A stretch of DNA of 27,969 nt from assembly GCF_000315625.1 (NCBI RefSeq), contig NW_005434500.1, positions 1 through 27,969 on the forward strand. Reading direction: 5' to 3'. The DNA comes from Guillardia theta CCMP2712 (Eukaryota > Cryptophyceae > Pyrenomonadales > Geminigeraceae). Both the position numbers and the translations under genes were made by a program. Positions 17,740 through 26,147 of this stretch are shown here, in pieces (positions within the stretch are counted from its first letter, which is position 1; every line of letters starts with the position of its first letter). Below the pieces are notes generated by a model. That model was not told the DNA's origin. It was given only the letters and a program-made list of their open reading frames with translations, and made no database searches.

Positions 17740-18400
17740 ACCCGAACGGTATGATCGGCGACTGACCGTTCAGGTGTAGCAATCCGGCCATCCAATGACT
17801 CCGATTATCCGATGAACAGACTCATCATGGCATCGACTCAGCCTCACGGTGAGTGGCAGCCGCAAGACTCAGACTCTTGAACTGCCACCCGCCGCGGCGT
17901 TAACTTGAACTTGATTAGTAAACTCAGATGGCAGACTCAGCGGCTACCGTGACTGGCTATGATCGGACCCCCGCTGAAAAAGACTGCCTCGATGTTCAAG
18001 TTTCCTTCGTACCGTACGGGCCCGGCGTAGTACCCGGTGAAGGCTTGAACGCCGCCGGACTTCTCAGCCTCAGCCCACTGCTCAGTGACTCGAGGCATCA
18101 GTCCCGGAGTCCCGGGGCCGCCGGCCCGGCGGCCCGGGCCGAGAGTCACTGCTCAGGCTGTCATCGCCGTGACTCCCGGAGTGGGGGGCCCCCCGGCGGT
18201 GCCAGCCCTGAGCCGCTGCCGCCCCGGCGCGCCTAAGTGACTGAGCCTCGGAGTCGGGTTCGCAGTCTCCGGGGCCGAGCCTGGCAAGGCCCTGTTGCCG
18301 CCGCATCATGATTGGACTCTCGCCGGGTGACTCGGGCATTTACCGCCGTAGTACGGAGTCTCAGCCGGGCGGGCCAACTCCGTCGGACGGCCCGGTAATA
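17740..18400. repeat. GC-rich island III
   Basis: CpG-rich DNA made of repeated words GACTC/GAGTC, CAGTGACT, CCGGGG and CCGTACGG. Several GACTCA/TGAGTC-like words occur at 17810-17940, and GGCCGCCGGCCCGGCGGCCC is near 18117. Open frames on both strands differ in sequence, are Arg/Pro/Gly-rich and look non-coding. Its right edge joins the 44-bp motif at 18401. The style matches islands I and II. Confidence 0.45.
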
Positions 18401-18444
18401 AAAGTTAAGTTAAAAATCAGTACGAGGACAATCAGGAGAGTCGA
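18401..18444 (+). repeat. 44-bp motif, copy 2
   Basis: Starts AAAGTTAAGTTAAAAATCAG and ends GGAGAGTCGA. It is the reverse complement of 11928-11971 with a single mismatch. It sits directly at the right border of GC island III, as copy 1 sits just right of island II but in the opposite orientation. Confidence 0.7.
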
Positions 18445-18675
18445 CGTAAGTGAAATCATTGGCCCACCGGTTGAGGGCACCACTTCAAATATTTATCTTC
18501 AATTTAAAATTTACAGGTATAATTTCAAAACAAATCTATTTATTAGAACACCGAGAATGAGAACCGTTGAGAATGTCTACCGTCGGATGGAGAAAGGGGG
18601 AAAGGGGAAGAAATGGGAGGGAGGAGACAGAAGGGACCAACAAGCTCAGCATGTGACAGGATAGAACCTACAAGC

Positions 18676-18749
18676 CAGGACAGGACAGGACAGGACAGGA
18701 CAGGACAGGACAGGACAGGACAGGACAGGACAGGACAGGACAGGACAGG
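18676..18749. repeat. Pentanucleotide microsatellite (CAGGA)n, about 15 copies
   Basis: An uninterrupted CAGGA array. The same pentamer recurs in an intron near 27000-27085. It lies in non-coding DNA upstream of the 19.1-kb gene. Confidence 0.95.
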
Positions 18750-19110
18750 GACACACTTCCCATTAGAATGATCGTGGAAGAGCAATGCATTTGCGTTCGG
18801 CTGATAGGTTTAAAGGGCATCCTTGAGATAAATCAGGTTCTGTGATGGAGATGAGACGGGGGGAGGTAGTCTGTGGTATCGGAAGTGAGGCAAAGAGATT
18901 AGAAGATTTCAGCCAAAAGGGCTTGTTGTTCGAACGAGGGCATGTCTCCATATTCCAAGCCATACTTCAGTGCATGTCAGGAAAACAACGATCGCCCTCC
19001 GATCTGATGTTTGCTGTCCCGACAGATCTTATCATTTCAGATCGTTGATATCGAGCAAGGGGCCTCTCGTATCCTCATCACCATAGCAATTCCCGTGGAA
19101 CAACAAGCCG

Positions 19111-20098
19111 ATGGCCACCAGCGAGTTCGCTAACGGCAACCAGGACAACTTCTACTCTAGAAAGTTTCGGAGCATACAGTCCGGGGACGCCGTCCCTTAT
19201 CGCTGTTACTGTCCCATCGCTCCCATCAAGTACTCAGGGCACAAGCCCATGATGTCACTCGAGTGTATCGACGTGAAGCCCTACAGTCGTCACATGGCCC
19301 CCGCAGTCTCGTACCCAAGGTTCCTTGACCAGTAAGATGAAGCTCTTCCTACTTCTCCTCCTCCTCCTCCTCTACTCCCTCCTGCCTCTATCAAACCCAC
19401 TGAGCATGAACCTCCAGGAGAACAGAGCGGCTGTCGACGGGCATGAGCTCGTATAGCAAGCTTGTCTCTCCCTTTCCCCGTCACGACATGGACCAACTCA
19501 AGGCTCCCACGTTGCAGGCTCGACCTCCTGCTTCCTCCAGCTCAGCTCTGATGACCCTTGCAGCAACTCGAGGGCAGGTCGCGGATCCTGAGCCCGGGGA
19601 GCAGGTTTGTTCCGATGACAAGGTAGGTCAAGAGGAGCTTCCAGTCGCTTCCTCCTTCTCTCTCTCACGTCCTCTGCGGTGGCAGGGGACGTGAGATGGT
19701 TCGCCCTCAGACAGCTCCTGCCCTCGGACGGCGGCAGGTGAGGGCTGTGCGAGTGGACTGTGGCTGGTGACGGGATGTTGCAGCTTCACCTAGCAGTGCC
19801 GGACGATGTGATAGGAGCGGAATTTGACCACTCGAGTAGAGCTGCATGCTGCTCCATGACGATTCCTGACTGTTTGTTCAGCACATGTGCGACGATACTT
19901 CACCAGCAACCAGATGCACCTGGTCGTCACCTCGCTCCTGTTGCTCTGCTCACTCCCTGTGTCCAGGTTTCTGGATGGCCGTGAGGAGAAGAGAAGGAGA
20001 GAGCAGAGCAGAGCAGAGCAGAGCAGAGCAGAGCAGAGCAGAGCAGAGCAGAGCAGAGGAGCTGTTGTGGAGCCTGTGCCAGTTGCATGAATGTAAAT
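19111..20098 (+). CDS. Hypothetical multi-exon gene, splicing partly unresolved
   Basis: Exon 1 (19111-19331) is the best part: ATG, then SEFANGNQDNFYSRKFRSIQ ... PYRCYCPIAPIKYSGHKPMM ... SYPRFLD, ending at a good donor (CCA|GTAAGA). A phase-matching second exon is 19405-19450 (MNLQENRAAVDGHEL). Further protein-like blocks follow: SSDDPCSNSRA (from 19541), GDVRWFALRQLLPSDGG (19685-19736), LHLAVPDDVIGAEFDHS (from 19787), and after a 46-nt intron HVRRYFTSNQMHLVVTSLLL, which is a likely membrane helix. No single set of GT-AG introns joins every block in one frame, so either a site is missed or the gene is damaged. The last block may end near 20098 after the GAGCA microsatellite, but this is uncertain. 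No family is recognised; a membrane protein is likely. Confidence 0.4.
20001..20055. repeat. Pentanucleotide microsatellite (GAGCA)n, 11 copies
   Basis: A perfect GAGCA array, probably within the last intron of the 19.1-kb gene or just beyond its coding part. It is open in several frames only because the 5-bp period contains no stop. Confidence 0.95.
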
Positions 20099-20521
20099 AT
20101 GTTCCGGAGATATTGCTAGTCGGGATTTTGAACACAGCAGACGTTAAACTCTCGTTTTCCGTTCTCTCCTTCTACCCGGTTCCTGCCTCTTCTCCCATCC
20201 CTCTCCTCTCTGTGTTCCTACAGACAACCAAACATCCTCAAGCCCTCCCGGGCTTCCCGTCCGGCGCTCGTGATTTGAAATGTTCGCTGCTGCAAGAGAC
20301 TCGCCGATCAGAGGGAATGTCAGGTCGTGAGGAGGAGGAGGAGAAAGAAAGTGGGGGAGGAGTTGAGCCGCTGCGATAACGGGGGGGAGAGGCAGCAACA
20401 GGTAGCTACTAGTGCTGCACCAGGACCTACGTGAAAAAGAGAAAAAGGGGCGAAAAGGGGAGGAGGGGAGGAGGGGAGGAGAGCGAGCAGGTCAAGAGGG
20501 TCGGAAGCAGGAGGAGGGAAC

Positions 20522-21244
20522 ATGGCACAGTCAAGAGAGTTCGACGATCCTCTGCCGCATGCTCGATACAAAGGTGAGTGGAGAGAAAGCAGATGTTTGG
20601 ACAGGGAAAGAGAGAGGGCAAGAAACTTTCGCATGTTATGTTGCATGTCATTGACCTGAACTCACCATCTTCTCATCAGGACATCGCAAACCCAAGACGG
20701 AGTACAGTGTTGAGTCAGGGAAGGTCAGCCCTCTAGCCGTAGCAGGAGGTCGCTGACAGCAGCGGCAGGAGGTTCCCACCTGGAGCACATCCCTCCTTCA
20801 TTGCCTCGACAACCCTCGCATGGTCTTCAGCCTCGCCTCCTCTCGTCGCTGACTCGCTCCCAGTGCTTGTGTGCCCTCACGGGCATCGGCGTCTGCGTCA
20901 TCCACGGGCACGTGCATGACGGTAACTCGCTCCTCCTCCTCCTGTCGCTTCCTCACTCCCTCTCTCAGCTCTCGTCAGCGACGGCTGCTGCCTCAGCTGC
21001 TGCCAGGGTATCATCACCCCAGGAGAGTGCGGTAGGCAGAGAAGACACTTCCGTCACCGCTTCGGCATTCCTGTACAGCCTCCTCCTCTCCTCCTCTCCT
21101 CCCCTCCTCCTCTCCTCCCTCTCAACCTGCTAACAGGCGAACAAACGCTGCGGAAGCTGCTTCGGAGATTGCATGCAGGCGACGTTTTGCTTCCCCCTCA
21201 CGGCGATGCAGGTGAAGGAGAGCTCAAGGGAGGGGTGGGGGTGA
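20522..21244 (+). CDS. PLAC8-family (cornifelin-like) cysteine-rich protein, 6 exons
   Basis: Exons are 20522-20573, 20680-20723, 20769-20822, 20864-20921, 20969-21072 and 21137-21244. Phases close exactly and give about 139 residues, a normal PLAC8 length. The start is the first ATG after a purine-rich leader. The PLAC8 pattern is clear: WSTSLLHCLDNPRM (family W-x-T-x(2)-x-C-x-D-x-P), a Cys-rich hydrophobic stretch CLCALTGIGVCVIHGH, DGCCLSCCQG, a basic segment RQRRHFRHRFGIP (family R..R..YGI), and a final Cys/hydrophobic run SCFGDCMQATFCFPLTAMQ. PLAC8 proteins associate with membranes and have been linked to organ size, metal handling or cell growth; the role here is unknown. The intron between exons 3 and 4 is only 41 nt. 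The stop follows a short polar tail; an extra 3' exon cannot be excluded. Confidence 0.85.
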
Positions 21245-21321
21245 CGCTAGTGGGCAGGAGGCAAGAGAGCTAGAGGTCAGGTCTCGACGGCGATGGACAC
21301 CATTGAAAGGTTCACAAGCAT

Positions 21322-21540
21322 GTGCTCTCAGTTGAAGTTGACGACAACAAGGGTTTCGAGGACGAGGAGAAGACGTTTATTCTACGATCTGCGGAGAAGA
21401 GAACTTTGACCGAGGTCGACCCCTGGTCTCGTCATGTTTGTTTGAGGATTGATTGTGCTCCTGTAGTGCTTGTGGGGTACTTTGAGAAACCGAGAGACAT
21501 TCTGAAAGACGATGGGTTCGAGACAGGTGATAGCAAGTAA
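21322..21540 (+). CDS. Unassigned small ORF or terminal exon
   Basis: The frame reads SVEVDDNKGFEDEEKTFILR, then CLRIDCAPVVLVGYFEKPRD, and ends DGFETGDSK-stop. Its residue composition is protein-like, unlike the low-complexity frames around it. It has no ATG of its own: the only nearby ATGs (21292, 21320) are in another frame, reading MDTIERFTSMCSQLK, and a possible acceptor (CTCTCAG) is at 21325-21331. It may be a last exon of an unidentified gene, a frameshifted small gene, or chance. No phase-compatible join to the PLAC8 gene was found. Confidence 0.3.
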   Translation: MLSVEVDDNKGFEDEEKTFILRSAEKRTLTEVDPWSRHVCLRIDCAPVVLVGYFEKPRDILKDDGFETGDSK

Positions 21541-21701
21541 GATTTTCTCATCTTACTTTGCAAACTTTCAGTTCAGAGTGAACCCTCCAGCGCACGTTCT
21601 GAGATTTCCCGTCAAAATGAGCCCCCGGCAACGCAGAACTCGTTGCGATGACGACATAGCAAACAGAAATCATCGAGAAGCGATCAGAGCAGATCAGATG
21701 G

Positions 21702-22719
21702 CTAAGAGCTGATCTCGTGGGAGGAGGATGCTTCAGAAGATGTCTGCAGAGATCTTGAGGCTATCTTGTTGGCTTCTTGTCGGAGCTCAGTCGGGGTCCA
21801 TCGGAAGCGATTCTGTTGCAGCGAGTGCTTCTCGTGTCTCAACCTCTCCACCGTCTCCTTCACACCAGCGATCTGCGATCGGTACTTGACTTTGAGTTGT
21901 TTTAGAGCTCGAATCTCCTGGCACGTCTGCAGCTCTTCTGCCGTAGCCTCACACGAGGATGCAGACAAGTCCTGCCCTTGTGCAGGTGGCTGCTGCACAT
22001 GCAGCTGGCAGTTTGTCACGTCAGTCTTCCGATGCTCGTGTGAGGTCTCAGAGGATGGTCGAAGGTCTGGAAGTGATGTCGACGTTGTTATCTCAGTCTT
22101 CTCACCCTGTACAATGATTGAATGAATTTGTCTCTCGAGCGCGAGCAGTTGTCTCGTTTGCTCCAAACTCTCGTTGCTCTGCTTGACTGCACTTGCAAGG
22201 CGATCTCGCGCGTTCGATCTGACCTGAATGTCCCTCCCCAGGGACTCCATCCTTGCCTTGAGCTCGAATACTCTGCTCCTTGCACTTTCAATCTTATCGT
22301 CGACGAAAATTTCCGAGCTGTTGAGACTCTGCACCTGACTTTGTAGTGTCCTCAGTTTTGCGGTGAGGTCTTGCTCGTTGTCTTTTGCTTCTTTGAGCGC
22401 AGCTTTTGTTTGTTGCAGCTCTTCTTCTAGATGCGAGAGCTTCTTTTCCAGCTCTACTTTCATACTTCGCCGCTGTTTCTGTGCTTTCTTCCGACTTGAT
22501 AGGTGACGATCTGAAAAATCTTCACTTCGGCTAGCAGCAGAATCTCTGCAGAAAAGGCCTCAGTTCTTCAGTAAAGCTTTTCACCGCTCACCTCTCGATC
22601 AACCACTTGAGAACCTTGGTTCGAGCTAGAGAATCTTTCACCCCCTCCTTCCTCGACCTGAGATCGCTCTGGCGCTGAAAGTCTCCGTCCTTCATCCCCT
22701 CCATAAGTCCCACTTGCAT
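21702..22719 (-). CDS. Coiled-coil protein, 2 exons, 323 aa
   Basis: Exon 1 is 22719-22592 and exon 2 is 22545-21702, joined in phase 2 (GAGAG|GTGAGC ... TTCTGCAG|AGATTC) with a 46-nt intron. The first in-frame ATG after an upstream stop is at 22719; alternatives are 22704 and 22695. Exon 1 encodes a short helical N-terminus (DSLARTKVLKWLIE). Exon 2 holds two coiled-coil blocks, residues about 85-190 (VELEKKLSHLEEELQQTKAA ... SLEQTRQLLALERQIHS) and about 250-300 (EEL ... IRALKQLKVKYRSQIAGVKE), separated by a polar Ser/Thr/Gln linker, and ends in a Ser-rich tail. No catalytic domain, signal or membrane segment is seen. A structural role (cytoskeleton, basal body or vesicle tether) is possible but not shown by sequence. 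Confidence 0.75.
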
Positions 22720-23260
22720 GCTGATCGATGTCACCAGGTGACCTGGCGCATCTGATGTTTCTCAGCCTCTAAGCGCTCCCAACCTTCACCGCTCACAGCG
22801 CGCTACTACCAGTCAGCGTCTGATCCACACACAGCATGTCAAACATCTCTCAGCCCGTCATGTTGCTGCGGCCATGCTTGCATGTCAAGTTTGCAGTTGA
22901 ACAGGCCAGCCAAGTTATCCCCCGAGCAGCCGTCTGACCGAGTCTTTGAGGATCGTACGAGAATACTACCATATCGATGGTGACCAACTTGCCTTGGAGT
23001 TCAGCCTGCGACTGACCGCATGAGGACCTAGAAACTTCGGTTCACTCGATGCTCGCAGAGGCTGCCGCTCCCTCCTCCGGTCAGATTTGATCAACCTGAA
23101 GTCGCACATCAACTTCTCCTTCATTATTCGCTTCTCGCTCTCTTCTTTCCCTTCTCTCCTACTCCTGTCTCTCACTGTTTCTCACTGTCTCTCACTGTCT
23201 CTCATCGCATCTCCCCTCATCTTCTATCACTGTCTCATTCCACTTGTCTCAGACCCAGAC
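22720..23260. other. Intergenic region, 5' flank of the coiled-coil gene
   Basis: The part nearest 22720 should hold the promoter of the minus-strand coiled-coil gene. From about 23110 the plus strand becomes pyrimidine-rich with (CTGTCTCTCA)-like iterations near 23166-23205. No gene or clear core promoter element could be assigned. Confidence 0.35.
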
Positions 23261-23266
23261 CGAACG

Positions 23267-23660
23267 TCAATGCCACTGAACATTCAACTCATAAATCTCA
23301 TCCTCAAAATCATGCATCGTGAGATTCTTGATCATCTCTTCCATTGCAAGGCTTCTTGCCCCCGTCCTCCTCAATCCTCCTCTGCTCTCCTCCTCAGTCA
23401 TCATCCGATCTTCTTCACTGCAACATCAACAGTCCTCCTCCTCTCCTCCTCAACTTCTCCTGAGGAGTCCTCTCCTACCCCTCGTCTTCCTCCTCCTTTT
23501 TTCTCCCCCCTCTCCTCCTCCTCCTCTTTCTCCTCCTCCTCTTTCTCCTCCTCCTCTTTCTCCTCCTCCTCTTCATAGCCTAGTAGAGTGCAGTCAGGCC
23601 CTCTCGTCTGCATTTTTGGCGCCAAGGTTGCCGGTAGAAATCGCAGCGATTCTGAAAGAC
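23267..23660 (-). pseudogene. Possible remnant of a protein kinase N-lobe
   Basis: Three minus-strand pieces lie in the order of a kinase N-lobe: a glycine-loop-like IAAISTGNLGA (23650-23618), then TVDVAVKKIG followed by a stop (23433-23401; VAVK as in subdomain II), and a clean 46-codon frame from 23404 ending at 23267 with MEEMIKNLTMHDFEDEIYEL, which resembles helix C (xxFxxEIxxLxxLxH). The pieces are in different frames, separated by Glu-rich low-complexity DNA and by TGA codons with no suitable splice sites. The nearby decayed TKL kinase at 13.2 kb makes a second remnant plausible. No catalytic loop or C-lobe was found. Confidence 0.35.
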
Positions 23661-23699
23661 CGTTACAAACGGTTGTAGACTTACCGTAGTTCCGAATAG

Positions 23700-24000
23700 G
23701 AGGCGAGTGGGAATGCATGGGAAGGAGAGGGAGAATGAGAGGAAAGGAGAAGAGAGGAGAGAGGAGAGGATAGAAGAATGGGAGGAGGATGAAGGAAGAG
23801 GAGAGAGGAGAGAGGAGAGAGGAGAGAGGAGAGAGGAGAGCGGCAGGAGAGGAGAGGAATAGAAGCATGGGAGGAAGAGAAGCATGGGAGGAGGAGGAGA
23901 AGGAGGAGGAGCAGGAGGAGGGGCAGGATGAGGAGGAGCAGGAGGGAGAGAGTCGTTGTCTGGTCGCTCATTTTTTCATGTTGAAGTATGGACGTCATTG
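23700..24000. repeat. Purine-rich (GAGAGGA)n tract
   Basis: Long GGAGAGAGGAGAG and GGAGGAGCAGGAGG iterations occupy the plus strand, with a mirrored CT-rich block at 23430-23575. Frames reading poly-Glu/Arg or poly-Ser/Leu through these are compositional. The two tracts flank the kinase-like pieces. Confidence 0.7.
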
Positions 24001-24052
24001 ATCACGGGTACTTCGGCCTTGGTTTCCTCTCTGATTGCTCATCGTGATCGAC

Positions 24053-25996
24053 ATGGCGCGTGAAGCCTCATCCTCGCTACAGTCTAGGATGAATTCATCC
24101 CTGTCTTCTGACTTGGATGAGGTATGATAGAGCTGAGCACTGAAGGTAACATGACATGGTTGAGAACAGGTTGTGTTTGCACAGCACAACAGCGTGGCAA
24201 AAGAGCATGCTCTTCTTGCGCAGTACCATCAGCTCCTGCTCTTCTCCAATGCTTCCTTGCAGAGGACGAACTTGCTTGAGGTGATGGCAATCATCCACCA
24301 CCAACATCAGCAAGTCATCTTCCTCTTCATCCTCCTCATCCTCCTACTTTACGCATGGCTGTTAACTCTGATGTTGGCAGCGAAAACTACAAGACATGCA
24401 GCGATGGGTCAGTCCTGCACAACTTGTGGAGCTGTGGGACCAACTGGTGGACGAAGCAGAGGTAGAGGAAGGGACAGGGAGGCAGGGAGGAGACATCAAC
24501 GGGTGGAGGAGGGAAGGAGGAGAACAGCATCGGAGGGGGAAGCAGGGACGTGCCACAAGGTGAGACTTTACTGCGCAGGATTTTGGAGCAGAGCGGCTGG
24601 AGAAACTCATCGCACAATGCCAGAAATATGAGTAAGAAACCTCTACTGCTGCTGCCGTTTCTTCCAACCCTCCACTCCCTCCCCTCCGTCCCTCCTTTCG
24701 CTGTGCGCTCCCTCCACCCCATCCGCATCTTTCACAATTGAGCTGATGCGTGCCTGTCCTGGTCCTCCTTCCCCTTCTCCTTCTCCTTCTCCTTCTCCTT
24801 CTCCTTCTCCTTCTCCTTCTCCTTCTCCTTCTCCTTCTCCTTCTCCTTCTCCTTCTCCTTCTCCTTCTCCTTCTCCTTCTCCTTCTCCTTCTCCTTCTCC
24901 TTCTCCTTCTCCTTCTCCTTCTCCTTCTCCTTCTCCTCCTCCTCCTCCTTCTCCTTCTCCTTCTCCTTCTCTTCCGACACAAGAAGATCTCTATCTTTCA
25001 ACACAACTAAATCTTCATGTGACAACTCGCTCACTCCTAGGTCTGAAGCCAAGGAAGTAGCTCGCAAGGAGCATGCGGCCCTGCTCGAACTACAGGTATC
25101 CTGCTCTCCTGCTCTCCTGCTCTCCTGCTCTCCTGCTCTCCTGCTCTCCTGCTCTTCTACCTTCCCGCCCTCCTCCTCCCCTTCCCTTCCTTCGACCCAG
25201 ATCCTCCTGTACCTTTTCATCCTCTTGTCCAATCGCCTCTTGCTGCTGCACTACACGATCTGAGTGCTCCCTCCTCTAGCGCGAGAGCCGCATGCTGTGC
25301 GCAGAACGTGATGCCATCCTGTGCCAAGTCGCGCACATTCAAGTGCAGGTGAAGGAGGGGAAGTGGAGGATGAGGAGGAGACGTAGGCGGGGCCTTAGCG
25401 AGAAGCGGGGGAGGGAGTGGGAGTTGGATGGGAGGGGGGATGGGTTGAGCAAGAGGGAAGGGGAGGCGACAGAGGGTGGTGGGTAGAGGAGCAAAGAGAG
25501 TTTGTAATATTTGCGAGCAGGCGGAGGCTCTAGAGGAGCTGAAGGAAAGAAGTTTTGCTGTGCTCTCTCCTGACAAGACCCACGAAGGAGAGAGTTGCTC
25601 GCGCTCGTCCGCTCCTGCGACTAGCTGGCAAGACGAAGTCGGGGAAGCATCTGTGGAGGAGGAGAGGAAGCGGGAGAGAAAGGAGGACGAGGTCGAGGAC
25701 GAGGAGGACGAGGATAATTTCAAGATGGACTTCGAGGGAAACTTGGATCCCCTTGCTATGATCCAGCAGCTTGCGCTCTCGCAGCAAAGGGAGGAAGAGA
25801 TGAAGGGAGCCACACACAAGCAGGCAGAGCAGGGGAGAGGAGGAGCTGGGGGAGCTGGATCTGGAGCTGGCATTCGTGTTCGACCATCGCGTCCTCCTCT
25901 CCCAGAAGAATTGTTTCGACCAGTGAGAAAGAGTTTGCAAATGCCCGGAGTTGAACTGATCCGAATTTGTTTCCAGGTTCGGACTTCGAGACAAGA

Positions 25997-26087
<91 letters not shown>

Positions 26088-26105
26088 ACGATGGCGGCAG
26101 CGGCA

Positions 26106-26147
<42 letters not shown>

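Noticed and set aside
21137-21540. Extension of the PLAC8 gene into the 21322-21540 frame
   Set aside because: No donor in the last PLAC8 exon has the phase needed by the acceptor at 21325-21331, and the PLAC8 domain is already complete.
24362-25232. Poly-Arg and poly-(Lys-Glu) minus frames and poly-Leu and Pro-Ser plus frames
   Set aside because: They arise only from the CCTTCT microsatellite inside an intron.
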